Below, one piece after another: positions 34,495 to 44,349 of a stretch of 64,000 nt of DNA (within the stretch, counting starts at the first letter, position 1; the number at the start of each line of letters is the position of its first letter). The stretch lies in contig NZ_CP041191.1 of the NCBI RefSeq assembly GCF_006517275.1, forward strand, positions 1,420,501 through 1,484,500, in the 5' to 3' direction. Both the position numbers and the translations under genes were made by a program. Origin of the DNA: Labrenzia sp. PHM005. GTDB taxonomy: Bacteria > Pseudomonadota > Alphaproteobacteria > Rhizobiales > Stappiaceae. The notes below the pieces were generated by a model. The model worked only from the letters and a program-made list of their open reading frames with translations. It ran no database searches and was not told the DNA's origin.

Positions 34495-36657
34495 ATGTGG
34501 GATCAATTGTCAATTCGTATTAAAATTCCGGCCGCTATTTTAGGCTTCGCGCTCGCTGTCGGTACCGGAATAGGACTGAGCAGTTACGTTTCAGCTTCCA
34601 AAGAAATTCATTCTTTGACAGAAAACCGGCTTGAGGCCATAGCCGCCACCCGGGTCAGTGAAATGGCAGATTATCTGGATGCTATAGAGACCGATCTGAA
34701 ACTGGTCAGCACGCTGCCCTATGCGCATTCAGCTTTGACGGCATTTGATAAAGCTTGGCAGGATGTGGACGGTAACCATACCGACGTTTTGAAGGCCGCC
34801 TATATCCGCAACAACCCACACCCCCTGGGTGAGAAGCATCTTCTGGATGCTGCAAACACTGGATCTGCTTATGACACGGCCCATGCGGAGTTCCATCCCT
34901 GGTTCCGTGAATTGCTGTTGGAGCGCGGGTACTACGATATCTTTCTGTTCAACACCAATGGCGATCTGATCTATACGGTGTTTAAGGAAGAAGATTACGC
35001 CACCAACTTCCGCGCAGGCGGCCCCTGGGCAGACACCGACCTCGGCCGGGCATTTCGAGCCGCGCATGAAGGGCAAGCCGGCGCTGTGCACTTTTTCGAT
35101 TTTAAACCCTATGGACCAAGCCACGGTGCGCCGGCGAGCTTCATGTCGACGCCCATTAGTGAGAACGGCAAGAAGACGGGGGTTCTTGTCTTCCAGATGC
35201 CGATTGACCGGATCAATTCCATGATGAGCCGGTCTGCTGGGTTGGGTGAAACTGGTGAAACACTAATCGTTGGCGAAGACGGTTTGTTCCGCAACGATTC
35301 CAGGTTTACAGAGGAAAACGATATTCTGGCCACCCGGCTTGAAAGCGAAGCGGCGGAAACTGCGTTGAATGGACATACGGCGGTTTTCGCCGGTGACAGC
35401 CACCGGGCCAGTACATTTATTCAAGTCGGCCAACCGTTTGAATTCCGTGGAACCAATTGGGCAATCCTGGCCATGCAGGCGGAATCTGAAGCCATGGCCT
35501 CATTGGCCAACCTCCGGGCCTGGATGTTTTTTGCCGGACTGAGCCTTTTCGCCTTCGCGGCAGTTGGCGGGTACTGGTTGGCCCTGACGTTCACCCGCCC
35601 GCTTGGGCAGCTGATCGGGAATATCCGGGATCTCATTGATGGAAACTTCGATACCGATCTCAACGGCGGAGAGCGGGCTGATGAAATCGGAGATATGAAA
35701 CGCGCCATGAAGATATTCCGGGACAATGCACTGGAGTGCAGACGGAATGAAGAGGCTGCTGAAGTGCGCCGGGCCCATGAGGACGCGCGGCGTTCGGAAA
35801 TGGACAATCAGGTTAATCACTTCAAAACCCAGATTTCCGAAATACAGGCGCAGCTCTCCGCACAAACGGAAGTCATGGGGGCAACATCCGAAAAGATGGT
35901 CAGCATTGCAGAAGCCTCGGCGCAATCGGCGGAGGGAGCCCTTTCAGCAGCCCGTATGTCCGATGAGAGCGTACAGTCCTCGGCGTCCGCAGCTGAGCAG
36001 CTCAGAGTTTCCATTCAGGAAATCAACGGCCATACGTCCCGGGCTCTGACGATTTCCCGTGAAGCAGCAAAAACCGCGAAGTCCACGGATGACGATGTCA
36101 AAGACTTGGCGGGTACGGCCGAGAAAATCGGCGATGTCATCAACATGATCCGTGATATTGCCGAGCAAACCAATCTGCTAGCATTGAATGCAACGATCGA
36201 AGCGGCCCGCGCCGGCGAGGCAGGCAAGGGCTTTGCCGTTGTCGCAGCGGAAGTGAAGGAGCTGTCGACACAAACAGCCAAGGCAACGGATGAGATCTCC
36301 TCCCAGGTTGCTGCTGTTCAGACCTCGACAAACCGGGCTGTGGAAGCCATTCGCTCGATAGGCACGCAAATGGACAGCGTGGAAGAAGTCACCACCGGCA
36401 TCGCAACGGCTGTTGATCAACAAGGTGCTGCGACCGGAGAAATCAGTGCTGCAATGTCCCAAGCCGCAAAGAGCAGCCGTGGCGCGACTGAAAATGTGAA
36501 TGCGCTTCAGGAGCGTATTCAGGAAACACGCTCCAGTTCGAGTGAAGTCGAAGAGCTAACGGCCTCTCTTCACGATGTCAGCATCACATTGAGTACAGCG
36601 GTGAATGACTTCCTCAACAGTGACATTTGGGCGGATAGCCAAGACGAAGCGGCATAA
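34495..36657 (+). CDS. Methyl-accepting chemotaxis protein with dCache-like sensor
   Basis: 720 residues, strong AGGAGG upstream. First membrane helix about 10-32 ([22 protein letters not shown]); periplasmic sensor about 33-335 with two Cache-like lobes ('[21 protein letters not shown]', '[23 protein letters not shown]'); second helix about 342-364; HAMP 365-415 with '[14 protein letters not shown]'; signalling domain centred on the hairpin '[38 protein letters not shown]' (about 553-590). No C-terminal CheR-binding pentapeptide is visible. Directs chemotaxis or a Che-like pathway; ligand unknown; no che genes nearby. Confidence 0.95.
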   Translation: MWDQLSIRIKIPAAILGFALAVGTGIGLSSYVSASKEIHSLTENRLEAIAATRVSEMADYLDAIETDLKLVSTLPYAHSALTAFDKAWQDVDGNHTDVLKAAYIRNNPHPLGEKHLLDAANTGSAYDTAHAEFHPWFRELLLERGYYDIFLFNTNGDLIYTVFKEEDYATNFRAGGPWADTDLGRAFRAAHEGQAGAVHFFDFKPYGPSHGAPASFMSTPISENGKKTGVLVFQMPIDRINSMMSRSAGLGETGETLIVGEDGLFRNDSRFTEENDILATRLESEAAETALNGHTAVFAGDSHRASTFIQVGQPFEFRGTNWAILAMQAESEAMASLANLRAWMFFAGLSLFAFAAVGGYWLALTFTRPLGQLIGNIRDLIDGNFDTDLNGGERADEIGDMKRAMKIFRDNALECRRNEEAAEVRRAHEDARRSEMDNQVNHFKTQISEIQAQLSAQTEVMGATSEKMVSIAEASAQSAEGALSAARMSDESVQSSASAAEQLRVSIQEINGHTSRALTISREAAKTAKSTDDDVKDLAGTAEKIGDVINMIRDIAEQTNLLALNATIEAARAGEAGKGFAVVAAEVKELSTQTAKATDEISSQVAAVQTSTNRAVEAIRSIGTQMDSVEEVTTGIATAVDQQGAATGEISAAMSQAAKSSRGATENVNALQERIQETRSSSSEVEELTASLHDVSITLSTAVNDFLNSDIWADSQDEAA

Positions 36658-36769
36658 ACGGTCGCATTGATTGGTCTCAAATGTCTTGGATTGGCCGGAC
36701 AGAAAAATTGGAAATGGCTATCCTCTATGATAGCGATGCAGCATCTATTGTTTGAGGGCAGCCCTTTCC

Positions 36770-37159
36770 ATGAAGCAGATCATCAGTGCCGTTGCGCTCC
36801 TGGTTCCAGACTATGATGACGGTTTGGCGTATTATGTGGGAGTGCTTGGGTTCGATCTTATCGAAGACACAGAGCTCGCCCCAGGAAAGCGTTGGGTGCT
36901 GGTGGCACCCAAGGGTAGTTCTGAGACCAGACTACTGTTGGCCAAGGCCGATGGTTCAGACCAGGAGCAAGCAATTGGCAGTCAAACCGGCGGCCGTGTG
37001 TTTCTGTTTTTGACAACGGATGATTTTGACCGGGATTTTGCAGCCATGTCAGCGCAGGGCGTAACCTTTTTGGAAGACCCGCGCTGTGAGCCTTACGGTA
37101 AAGTTGTCGTTTTTCAGGATCCGTTTGGGAACAAGTGGGACCTCATTCAACCTGCATAA
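36770..37159 (+). CDS. VOC-superfamily (glyoxalase-like) protein
   Basis: 129 residues from the ATG at 36770 (a TTG is 18 bases upstream). 'QIISAVALLVPDYDDGLAYYVGVLGFDLIEDTEL' and 'RVFLFLTTDDFDRDFAAMSAQGVTFLEDPRCEPYGKVVVFQDPFGNKWDLIQ' are the paired beta-alpha-beta-beta-beta units of the vicinal oxygen chelate fold; the final 'F.DPFGNKWDL' is the classic closing strand. May be a glyoxalase, dioxygenase or resistance protein; not assignable. Transcribed alone, convergent with the MarR gene. Confidence 0.9.
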   Translation: MKQIISAVALLVPDYDDGLAYYVGVLGFDLIEDTELAPGKRWVLVAPKGSSETRLLLAKADGSDQEQAIGSQTGGRVFLFLTTDDFDRDFAAMSAQGVTFLEDPRCEPYGKVVVFQDPFGNKWDLIQPA

Positions 37160-37173
37160 CGGTTTTGATCTCC

Positions 37174-37623
37174 TCAGGTCGCCATATCGTTCTGCATAGC
37201 CGAGATTGCCCGGCGCATATAGTCCAGGAACTGTTCAGTTTCCTGCTCAGATAATCCCGCCAACGCGATGGTGTTTTGCGCCATCGCCGCTTCAACAGCG
37301 TCGTTCTTCAGAGCCCTTGCCTGGTCCGTCAAATGGATGCGCTGAACCCGGCCGTCTTCTTCGCAAGGTTTTCGCACAATAAGGCCGTCGCGCTCCATCC
37401 TTGAGAGCGTATTCGCCAGGGTCGCTTGCTCAATATCGAGCAGGCCAACCAGATCTTTTTGTGTCTGGCCTTCTTTCTGCCAAAGCGCCAAAAGCGCCGG
37501 AAATTGCCCGGTCGCGAGCCCCAAAGGTTTGATCCGCCGCTGGAGACCGGAGGCAAACAACCGGGCCATGTGATTGGCCAGGTAGCCTGCTGAAAAATTT
37601 TTTTCGAATGTCATGGCTTGCAT
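37174..37623 (-). CDS. MarR-family transcriptional regulator
   Basis: 149 residues. The winged helix-turn-helix 'TGQFPALLALWQKEGQTQKDLVGLLDIEQATLANTLSRMERDGLIVRKPCEEDGRVQRIHLTDQARAL' spans about 39-106, with the D-G-R wing motif. Start could also be the Met at 37614. Divergent from an ABM/cytochrome b561 pair across a 58-bp gap that holds two palindromes, so it probably represses itself and that operon until a ligand or oxidant releases it. Confidence 0.93.
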   Translation of the reverse strand: MQAMTFEKNFSAGYLANHMARLFASGLQRRIKPLGLATGQFPALLALWQKEGQTQKDLVGLLDIEQATLANTLSRMERDGLIVRKPCEEDGRVQRIHLTDQARALKNDAVEAAMAQNTIALAGLSEQETEQFLDYMRRAISAMQNDMAT

Positions 37624-37681
37624 ATACGATATATAGCATACTATATAAATAAATATAGCTTGCTATGTAAAGAGATTCGAA
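37624..37681. promoter_or_regulatory. MarR operator region with two palindromes
   Basis: Two inverted repeats lie between divergent starts: TATATAG-CATA-CTATATA (37630-37647) and ATAGC-TT-GCTAT (37655-37666). They share the TATAG/CTATA core and sit 25 bp centre to centre, the usual layout for cooperative MarR dimers. They overlap the AT-rich promoter region of both genes. Confidence 0.7.
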
Positions 37682-38083
37682 ATGCAACAGACACGTTCGA
37701 TTTGTACTGCTCTAGCGCTCTTTGCTGGGCTTGCCGGTCCGATCACTCAAACCGCCCTGGCTGAAAATGCCCAGACTTCAGACGCCGTCACCCTGATCAA
37801 TGCTTTTGAAGTGCAGGCCAAAGATGTTGATGCCACGATCGAGGCCTGGAAAAAGGCGCGTGACTTTCTTCAAAACCAACCGGGATACATCGATACAAAG
37901 TTGCACCGAGCGATCATGCCCAAGGCGAAATTCCAACTAATCAACATTGCGAAATGGGAAAGTCCGGCGGCCTTCAAAGCTGCGATCAGCAACTTCCACA
38001 AGAGCCCGGATGCGACGAAATTCCGGGGAGTCATCTTCTATCCGGCGCTTTATGTGCCGGTTGAGCAGGAGGCGGGATCATGA
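37682..38083 (+). CDS. Exported antibiotic-biosynthesis-monooxygenase (ABM) domain protein
   Basis: 133 residues with a signal peptide (ICTALALFAGLAGPITQTALA, cleavage about residue 27), so periplasmic. The mature part is one ABM ferredoxin-like fold: 'VTLINAFEVQAKDVDATIEAWKKARDFLQNQPGYIDTKLHRAI' and 'FQLINIAKWESPAAFKAAISNFHKS', with the N-x-A-x-W-x-S strand of heme-degrading and quinone-type monooxygenases. An exported ABM protein is unusual. It overlaps the cytochrome b561 gene by 4 bases (ATGA). Confidence 0.85.
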   Translation: MQQTRSICTALALFAGLAGPITQTALAENAQTSDAVTLINAFEVQAKDVDATIEAWKKARDFLQNQPGYIDTKLHRAIMPKAKFQLINIAKWESPAAFKAAISNFHKSPDATKFRGVIFYPALYVPVEQEAGS

Positions 38084-38589
38084 ATACTGCTGGTCTGATA
38101 AATCCCCGAACACTCCATTGGCTGATTGCCGCGTCCATCGGGCTGGCCCTTGCAACTGGTCATGCCATGACGTTTCCGGATCAGATCAATATCACACTGC
38201 TCCGATTGCACCTGGGTTTCGGGTTTCTCGGCGGTGTATTGGCACTGGTACGGCTCGCAATCTGGTTTGTTGCCGGTCCTCCGCCCAGAGTGTTTGCCGA
38301 GCAAGCCGCAGTCCTCGAAATAGGCTCTAAACTGGTTCATGGATTGCTCCGGTTGGTGCCAATCGTTCTTTTGGTCAGCGGTGCCGGAATGTTGGTGGTA
38401 TCTGGAGCAGCGCCCTTAATCCTGGCTGGAACGGCGCCGGATCCAGCGCAGCTTGCGCAAGTCCCGCCAAGAAACCTTCATCACTTGGCGGCAGCAATTC
38501 TGCTGTTTCTTATTGTCTTGCACAGCGGAGCTGCACTCTGGCATTGGTTGGCCGGGCATAAGTCCCCCGTTAAGCTCACAGTTGAGTAG
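38080..38589 (+). CDS. Cytochrome b561-type membrane protein
   Basis: A 169-residue inner-membrane protein with four helices. Candidate heme ligands: His in 'RTLHWLIAASIGL', His in 'LLRLHLGFGFLGG', His in 'KLVHGLLRLVPIV' and His in 'LLFLIVLHSGAALWHW', the two-heme arrangement of bacterial cytochrome b561/CybB. Transfers electrons across or at the inner membrane, often from quinol. Its translational coupling to an exported ABM protein suggests it reduces that partner or a shared substrate. Confidence 0.88.
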   Translation: MNTAGLINPRTLHWLIAASIGLALATGHAMTFPDQINITLLRLHLGFGFLGGVLALVRLAIWFVAGPPPRVFAEQAAVLEIGSKLVHGLLRLVPIVLLVSGAGMLVVSGAAPLILAGTAPDPAQLAQVPPRNLHHLAAAILLFLIVLHSGAALWHWLAGHKSPVKLTVE

Positions 38590-38601
38590 TGCCACAACGA
38601 C

Positions 38602-38632
38602 AAAGGCTGCCTCTGGGGCAGCCTTTTCTTTG
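38602..38632 (+). terminator. Rho-independent terminator of the ABM-b561 operon
   Basis: Perfect 10-bp stem AAAGGCTGCC (38602-38611) / GGCAGCCTTT (38617-38626), TCTGG loop, then TTCTTTG. 13 bases after the b561 stop. Confidence 0.93.
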
Positions 38633-38658
38633 CTCGCTGATAGCTTACCAGTTCCGAA

Positions 38659-39666
38659 TTAAAGAAAATCAGTCTCTGATTTTAGCGGACGCGCCATCAG
38701 TGTGTTCAAAGCCTCGTCAATGGTCATGTCTTCGCCAACCATGCGGGCAACCGTCTCACAGATCGGGACTTCGATGTCATGTTTTTGGGCGAGTTTGACC
38801 GCAACTTGAGCCGAAAACGCCCCTTCGGCCAGTTTGCCGCCAGCTGCAATTAATTCCGATGCCATGAAGCCTTCGCCGAGGCGCATGCCGAAAGAAAAAT
38901 TCCGGGACTGGGTGGACGAACAGGTCAGCACCAGATCGCCAAGACCGGAGAGACCAGTCAGCGTTTCGCCTTGTGCGCCCATGACGCTGCCGAGACGGCT
39001 CAGTTCCGCAAACCCGCGCGCGGTCAGGGCCGCTTGCGCGCTGGCACCCAGTTTCCGTCCGGCCACTGCACCGCAGGCGATCGCAAGCACGTTTTTCAGT
39101 GCGCCACCGATCTGGGTCCCCAGCACGTCGATGGACGCATAGGGGCGAAAACATGCTGATTGCAGTGCTTCGCAGAGGTGAAGCGCGGTTCTGGCCGTAT
39201 TGGCTGCGACCGTGACGGCGGTCGGCAGCCCGCGCGCAACATCGTCGGCAAAACTTGGGCCGGACAACACCCCCGGTTCAACACCCGGCAGTTCCTCTTT
39301 CATGACTTGGGACAGCAATTTGCCGGTTGTCTGTTCAATACCCTTTGCACACAACACGATCGGTCCGCGCACTGCGCCAGTTTCTTTCAATTCACTCAGC
39401 ATGGTTCGCGTTGATTGCGCCGGGGTTACGAGAAGGATGGCGTCGGTATCTGCAGCTTCTTGTAAAGACGAGGTGGCGTTCAGGTCTTCGTCAAACGTAA
39501 TACCGGGCAAATAGCGGGCGTTTTGCTGTTGAGCGCGGATTTCCGACACCGTTCCCGGATCCCGGGCCCAAAGCCGCACGGTGGTTCCCGCCCGGGCGGC
39601 AGTGAGCGCGAGCGCAGTTCCCCAAGCGCCGCCGCCGATGACGCCGACCGACTTAATGGCCCCCAT
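38659..39666 (-). CDS. gpsA: NAD(P)-dependent glycerol-3-phosphate dehydrogenase
   Basis: Reduces dihydroxyacetone phosphate to sn-glycerol-3-phosphate for phospholipid synthesis; cytosolic. 335 residues from the ATG at 39666; the open frame is 46 codons longer but overlaps the NUDIX gene. 'VGVIGGGAWGTALALTAARAG' is the dinucleotide motif, 'LCAKGIEQTTGKLLSQV' and 'VLSGPSFADDVARGLPTAVTVAA' are family signatures, and the catalytic Lys lies in 'IGGALKNVLAIACG'. The start overlaps the end of the NUDIX gene by 14 bases, so the two are translationally linked. Confidence 0.95.
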   Translation of the reverse strand: MGAIKSVGVIGGGAWGTALALTAARAGTTVRLWARDPGTVSEIRAQQQNARYLPGITFDEDLNATSSLQEAADTDAILLVTPAQSTRTMLSELKETGAVRGPIVLCAKGIEQTTGKLLSQVMKEELPGVEPGVLSGPSFADDVARGLPTAVTVAANTARTALHLCEALQSACFRPYASIDVLGTQIGGALKNVLAIACGAVAGRKLGASAQAALTARGFAELSRLGSVMGAQGETLTGLSGLGDLVLTCSSTQSRNFSFGMRLGEGFMASELIAAGGKLAEGAFSAQVAVKLAQKHDIEVPICETVARMVGEDMTIDEALNTLMARPLKSETDFL

Positions 39667-40204
39667 TGATCTGCCCTTCCATACGCGACCGTAATGTTTC
39701 AAGCTGCGCTCCAAACCCTTGAAAAAACCGGGTCTCGGACGGCGCTTCATCTGAAAACAAATCGACCCAGAACAGGCGGAACCGAATCGGGGGTCCGCCC
39801 GCACTTGGCGTCATTTCAAAATGTTCCCATTCATCAGCCGGTTTTTCAGGGATCCATCCGTGAAAATGCCGCCTGCGATGAAGGCCGTCGAGAATTCCAG
39901 GCACATTTTTGATGATGTGATCCTGGTCCGCGAACGATTCGAAGGCGATATCCAAGGAAAGTCCGGTTTCCTCGGAAAATTCACGATGGGCCCCTTGCAG
40001 GTAGCTTTCACCCGGATCGAGCGTCCCGCCCGGCACCTGAAGATCCGGGCGTGGATTGTCCGCTTCTTCAAACACCAGCAGCTCCGGTCCGCAGGTCAGA
40101 TAGACATAGGCTTTGTGATAAATCTGCAAGGCAGGGATCCGTTCAGGAGATTTCGTGCCCCTACCTAGCAGCGGAAATGTGGCGCGAAAAGGTGTAAGCG
40201 GCAT
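39653..40204 (-). CDS. NUDIX hydrolase
   Basis: 183 residues with a complete Nudix box G-x5-E-x7-R-E-U-x-E-E-x-G-U: 'GTLDPGESYLQGAHREFSEETGL' region near 71-93. It hydrolyses a nucleoside-diphosphate-linked compound; the substrate is not evident. C-terminal 'FRLFWVDLFSDEAPSETRFFQGFGAQLETL' fits the family. First gene of a pair with gpsA. Confidence 0.88.
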   Translation of the reverse strand: MPLTPFRATFPLLGRGTKSPERIPALQIYHKAYVYLTCGPELLVFEEADNPRPDLQVPGGTLDPGESYLQGAHREFSEETGLSLDIAFESFADQDHIIKNVPGILDGLHRRRHFHGWIPEKPADEWEHFEMTPSAGGPPIRFRLFWVDLFSDEAPSETRFFQGFGAQLETLRSRMEGQINGGH

Positions 40205-40412
40205 TCAGTTCATTGCTGCGATGTATCCGGTTTGCAGCAACGGTGCATAACGGATCTGAATTGTCAGGCTCTGCCTGGGTGCGGCAATATATCCAGTCGG
40301 CAACGGTTGATTGACCGTTGGTTTTTCGCAGCTAACGGTTGGCCAGCACACCAAAGATTAACGCGTCTGACCTAGTCCTATTTCCAAAGGGAAATATGCA
40401 GCGGTTCAGGTC

Positions 40413-42179
40413 ATGGAAACTCTTGAGATTGCCGTCACGACGTTCGTCAGAGCATTGGCAGCGATTGTGGTTCCTTCAGAGCGGATTTTTTTCCTATATG
40501 CGTTCGGTGCGCTCGCGATCACCTATCTTCTGTACCGGTACAGGAAACCGGCAGTTGCCTTTTTAAAGTACTGTTTCCCGAAGGAAATCTTGTTCCACAA
40601 GTCGGCCAAGCAGGACTATCTGTTTTATTTCCTTTTGGCTCTGTGTAAGGGCGTGCTTGTTGTTGCTCCTTTGGCATGGCTGGGCAGCGGCATTCACGAT
40701 TGGTGGGTTGCTCCAGCGGTTGCGCAAGCAGGAGAGGGGGCAAGTGCCGGTCTTTGGCCGATGATCGCCTTTTCATTTGTGCTTTTGATTGCTTTTGACT
40801 TTGCAATCTTCTTCACCCATTACCTGCAGCATAAGGTCCCCATTTTGTGGGAGTTCCATAAAGTCCATCATTCAGCGGAAGTACTGACACCGATCACCGT
40901 CTTCCGGATGTCTCCGGTCGATTTGCTGGTCACGGGGGCGGCGGTCATTCTTTGCGAGTCCGGTGCAAGAGCTCTTTGGCTGATGTTCGTCGGCCCCGCT
41001 CCCGACATCCTGACAATCTTCGGCATAAATGCCGGCATCTTCCTGTTCTATCTGTTGGGCTACAACTTACGGCATTCGCACATTTGGTTGTCGTATCCGG
41101 CCTGGCTCAGCGGCCATCTGGTGAGCCCTGCCATGCACCAGATCCATCACAGCAGTGAGATCCGGCACTGGGACAAGAACATGGGACTGGTCTTTTCCTG
41201 GTGGGATTGGCTGTTCGGTACGCTGTACATTCCAAAAGAAAAAGAGACGTTCAAACTGGGCATCAACGGCGAGGAAGCCAATCCGTTTCATGCAACGCAC
41301 GAGATGTTATGGAAGCCATTTGTTTGGGCTTGGGCGCGGATCAGTACCCGGGCGAAACAGCTGCTATCCGTGTTTGCCGCCTGCCTAGTTTGTGTTCTGG
41401 GACCGACGCAAGACAGCGTGGCCAAGGAAAGTTACACACCGCCCTCGCTTCACCTGGAAGAGCTGACCTGGACAGAGGTGAAGAAGGCGCTTGAGGCCGG
41501 CTATACGCAAGTCATCATCCCTTCCGGGGGAACTGAGCAGAACGGCCCGCATATGGTGCTGGGCAAGCACAATATTGTGGTGCGCCACACGTCTGGAGCA
41601 CTCGCCCGGGAGCTTGGGGACACTCTGGTTGCGCCAGTGGTGACCTATGTCCCAGAGGGGAACATCGATCCTCCGACGGGGCATATGCGGTTTGCCGGGA
41701 CCCTGACGGTCTCTGAAAGGACGTATCAAGACGTTTTGGTCAGTACCGCTGAAAGCCTGCTCCAGCATGGGTTTGCGCACATCTATCTGATTGGGGATAG
41801 CGGCAGCACGCAGTCTTCGCAGCAGGCAGCGGCTGACCGGGTTAATGGCGGTTGGTGGTGGTCCGGCCCTCCGAAGGTTTTTCATATTGGCGATTATTAT
41901 TTTCCGGAAAAAAACCGGCAGATCGCGTCGTTGGAACAAGATGGTTTTAGCCTGGAGCAAATCGGTACCCACGCCGGTATCCGCGATACGTCGGAAGTTC
42001 TTGCGCTTTGGCCGGCAGGGATCCGCGACCTCGAGACTGCGGTTCCAGGTGCTTTAACTCCAGGCGGGGAAACCGGCGTGATCGGCGATCCGGCGCTTGC
42101 GAGCGTCGAGATTGGTCAGATGATGCTGGATTTAAAGGTACAGGCGGCCTTGGCGCAGATCCGGTCGCTTATGGAATAA
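40413..42179 (+). CDS. Fatty-acid-hydroxylase (sterol desaturase) fused to creatininase-family amidohydrolase
   Basis: 588 residues combining two enzymes. Part 1 (about 1-300): membrane fatty acid hydroxylase/sterol desaturase with helices and His boxes H136-YLQ-H140 (HYLQHK), H149-KV-HH (HKVHHS) and H242-QI-HH (HQIHHS), a di-iron oxygenase. A hydrophobic segment follows (about 316-330, LLSVFAACLVCVLG), like an internal signal anchor. Part 2 (about 345-588): creatininase-type domain with 'GGTEQNGPHM' (E375, N377, H380) and 'GKHN' (H386); relative to creatininase the HxxxH-type ligands are changed (H to N, D to H), a pattern I recall in an exported subfamily. The second domain would sit in the periplasm. 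No stop or frameshift separates them. Confidence 0.85.
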   Translation: METLEIAVTTFVRALAAIVVPSERIFFLYAFGALAITYLLYRYRKPAVAFLKYCFPKEILFHKSAKQDYLFYFLLALCKGVLVVAPLAWLGSGIHDWWVAPAVAQAGEGASAGLWPMIAFSFVLLIAFDFAIFFTHYLQHKVPILWEFHKVHHSAEVLTPITVFRMSPVDLLVTGAAVILCESGARALWLMFVGPAPDILTIFGINAGIFLFYLLGYNLRHSHIWLSYPAWLSGHLVSPAMHQIHHSSEIRHWDKNMGLVFSWWDWLFGTLYIPKEKETFKLGINGEEANPFHATHEMLWKPFVWAWARISTRAKQLLSVFAACLVCVLGPTQDSVAKESYTPPSLHLEELTWTEVKKALEAGYTQVIIPSGGTEQNGPHMVLGKHNIVVRHTSGALARELGDTLVAPVVTYVPEGNIDPPTGHMRFAGTLTVSERTYQDVLVSTAESLLQHGFAHIYLIGDSGSTQSSQQAAADRVNGGWWWSGPPKVFHIGDYYFPEKNRQIASLEQDGFSLEQIGTHAGIRDTSEVLALWPAGIRDLETAVPGALTPGGETGVIGDPALASVEIGQMMLDLKVQAALAQIRSLME

Positions 42180-42214
42180 CGAACCAGTCCGTCGACAGAA
42201 TTCTCTTTTCAAGA

Positions 42215-43321
42215 TTAGACCTTGGCGCCCTTTTTGCCGGCGCCCAGGACACCGGCGTTTGTCTGGTCGAGCGGCCAGCGGGGACGGGGTGGCAGGCTCA
42301 TGTCATCGACCGGGCCTTCTTGCAGGCGTTCGATCCCTGCCCAGGCAATCATGGCCGCATTGTCGGTGCACAGCGCCATTGGCGGGGCAACAAAACGCGC
42401 GCCTGCTTCCTCAGCTGCAGCGAGCAGGCTAGAGCGGATTTCCTGGTTGGCGGCCACACCACCTGCAACCACAATGGCCGGTGGCGTCTCCGGATAGCGA
42501 TCCTGGAACAGATCCAAAGCGCGTTTTGTCCGCGCTGCCAAGACATCGGCAACCGCACGCTGGAACGCTGCGCAGAGATCGGCGATCGTCTGTTCGTCGA
42601 CCGGTTCCAGCTTTTTGGCCTGCGTGCGCAAGGCCGTCTTTAGTCCAGCAAAGGACATGTCGAGACCCGGGCGGTCGAGCAGAGGACGCGGCAGTTTAAA
42701 CCGGGTCACATCGCCCTTAAGGGCCATTTTTTCAACATGCGGGCCTCCGGGATAGGGCAGGCCAAGCAGTTTGGCAGTCTTGTCGAAAGCTTCGCCAATA
42801 GCATCGTCGATGGTCGTCCCAAGCCGTTTGTAGTCGCCGACACCGCGCACCAGCAGAAACTGGCTGTGACCACCGGAGACCAGCAGCAAGAGGAACGGAA
42901 ATTCCAGATCGTCTGTCAGGCGCGCTGTCAGGGCATGGCCTTCCAAGTGATTGACGCCGACCAGTGGTTTTCCGGCCGCCATGGCAATCGCCTTGGCTGT
43001 CATGAAACCCACGATCACACCGCCGATCAGTCCTGGGCCAGCAGTGGCAGCCACCGCATCGATATCATCCCAGGAACAGTTTGCGTCTTGGAGTGCCTCG
43101 GCGACGATCCGGTCAAGGATCTCGATATGGGCACGGGCCGCGATTTCTGGAACCACACCCCCAAATTCGGTGTGTTCGTCAATTTGGGAGCGGATCACAT
43201 TTGATAGAACATCTTTGTCTTTCGGGCCGCGCACCACCGCAGCTGCGGTTTCGTCGCAGCTGGTTTCGATCCCCAGAACCGTCAAACACGTATCTTCTTG
43301 GCTTGAATTGACGAAGGTCAT
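42215..43321 (-). CDS. tsaD: tRNA threonylcarbamoyladenosine synthase TsaD
   Basis: Transfers the threonylcarbamoyl group to A37 of ANN-decoding tRNAs (t6A), with TsaB/TsaE elsewhere. 368 residues: ASKHA fold opening '[16 protein letters not shown]', metal ligands H125 and H129 in 'VNHLEGHA', '[15 protein letters not shown]', '[19 protein letters not shown]' and '[16 protein letters not shown]'. Essential in most bacteria. Divergent from hemC, the standard alphaproteobacterial order. Confidence 0.97.
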   Translation of the reverse strand: MTFVNSSQEDTCLTVLGIETSCDETAAAVVRGPKDKDVLSNVIRSQIDEHTEFGGVVPEIAARAHIEILDRIVAEALQDANCSWDDIDAVAATAGPGLIGGVIVGFMTAKAIAMAAGKPLVGVNHLEGHALTARLTDDLEFPFLLLLVSGGHSQFLLVRGVGDYKRLGTTIDDAIGEAFDKTAKLLGLPYPGGPHVEKMALKGDVTRFKLPRPLLDRPGLDMSFAGLKTALRTQAKKLEPVDEQTIADLCAAFQRAVADVLAARTKRALDLFQDRYPETPPAIVVAGGVAANQEIRSSLLAAAEEAGARFVAPPMALCTDNAAMIAWAGIERLQEGPVDDMSLPPRPRWPLDQTNAGVLGAGKKGAKV

Positions 43322-43418
43322 TGGTCTTGCAGCAAAGGTTTGTGATAGGTCATGTCAACAAGAAGACACTTAAGACCCGGCGCACTCACTGCTGGGCGTA
43401 GCATTTGGACGGTAAACC

Positions 43419-44345
43419 TTGCAATCAAATCCTTTGCGCATCGGCACAAGAGGCAGCGCGCTGGCACTGGCTCAGGCACATGAAACCCGCTCCCGGCTGA
43501 TGGCAGCACACGACCTGCCGGAAGATGCCTTCGAGATCGTGGTGATCAAAACGTCCGGCGACCAGATCCAGGATCGGCCACTCTCTGAAGTGGGCGGCAA
43601 GGGCCTGTTCACCAAGGAAATCGAAGAAGCGATGCTGGATGGTCGGATTGATCTGGCGGTGCATTCGTCCAAGGACATGCCAACAGTTCTTCCGGATGGA
43701 TTGGCGCTGACCGCTTTCCTTCCACGTGAAGATGTGCGCGATGCGTTTTTGTCGCCCAAGGCAAAAACCTTGATGGACTTGCCGCATGGCGCTGTCGTCG
43801 GATCGAGCTCTTTGCGCCGCCAGGCCATGATCAAGCGCCTGCGGCCGGATATCGATGTGGTCATGTACCGGGGCAACCTGCAGACCCGCCTACGGAAACT
43901 TTCTGAAGGTGCGGTTGATGCAACGCTGCTCGCCTATGCCGGGCTGCGGCGCCTTGGGCTTGACGGAGAAGTGACCAGCCTTTTGGAAACCGAGGATTTC
44001 CTTCCGGCAGTCGGCCAAGGTGCCATTTGTATTGAAAGCCGGGAAGGTGACGAGAAAACACTCAAGATGCTACAGGCAATCCACGACCCGGATACGCAGG
44101 TCCGGCTTGATGCGGAAAGGGCGTTTCTTGCGGTGCTTGACGGCTCCTGCCGCACACCGATTGGTGGATTGGCGACCGTCAACGGTGATGTGTTGACGCT
44201 TCAAGGCATTGTCTTGAAACCGGATGGAACAGAGGTTCATGAAGAAGTCCGCTCTGGTCCGGTCACTGACGCCGTCGAGATCGGCAAGGCTGCAGGTGAG
44301 GCCCTGAAATTAAAGATGGGTCCCGGGTTTCTGGCAGGCCACTGA
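43419..44345 (+). CDS. hemC: Porphobilinogen deaminase (hydroxymethylbilane synthase)
   Basis: Polymerises four porphobilinogens to hydroxymethylbilane in heme and cobalamin synthesis; cytosolic. 308 residues from a TTG at 43419 (GGACGG about 8 bases upstream). '[22 protein letters not shown]', '[31 protein letters not shown]' with catalytic Asp, and dipyrromethane-cofactor Cys-244 in '[11 protein letters not shown]'. hemD follows after 4 bases. Heme supply links to the cobalamin needed by Ecm. Confidence 0.96.
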   Translation: MQSNPLRIGTRGSALALAQAHETRSRLMAAHDLPEDAFEIVVIKTSGDQIQDRPLSEVGGKGLFTKEIEEAMLDGRIDLAVHSSKDMPTVLPDGLALTAFLPREDVRDAFLSPKAKTLMDLPHGAVVGSSSLRRQAMIKRLRPDIDVVMYRGNLQTRLRKLSEGAVDATLLAYAGLRRLGLDGEVTSLLETEDFLPAVGQGAICIESREGDEKTLKMLQAIHDPDTQVRLDAERAFLAVLDGSCRTPIGGLATVNGDVLTLQGIVLKPDGTEVHEEVRSGPVTDAVEIGKAAGEALKLKMGPGFLAGH

Positions 44346-44349
44346 TTCG

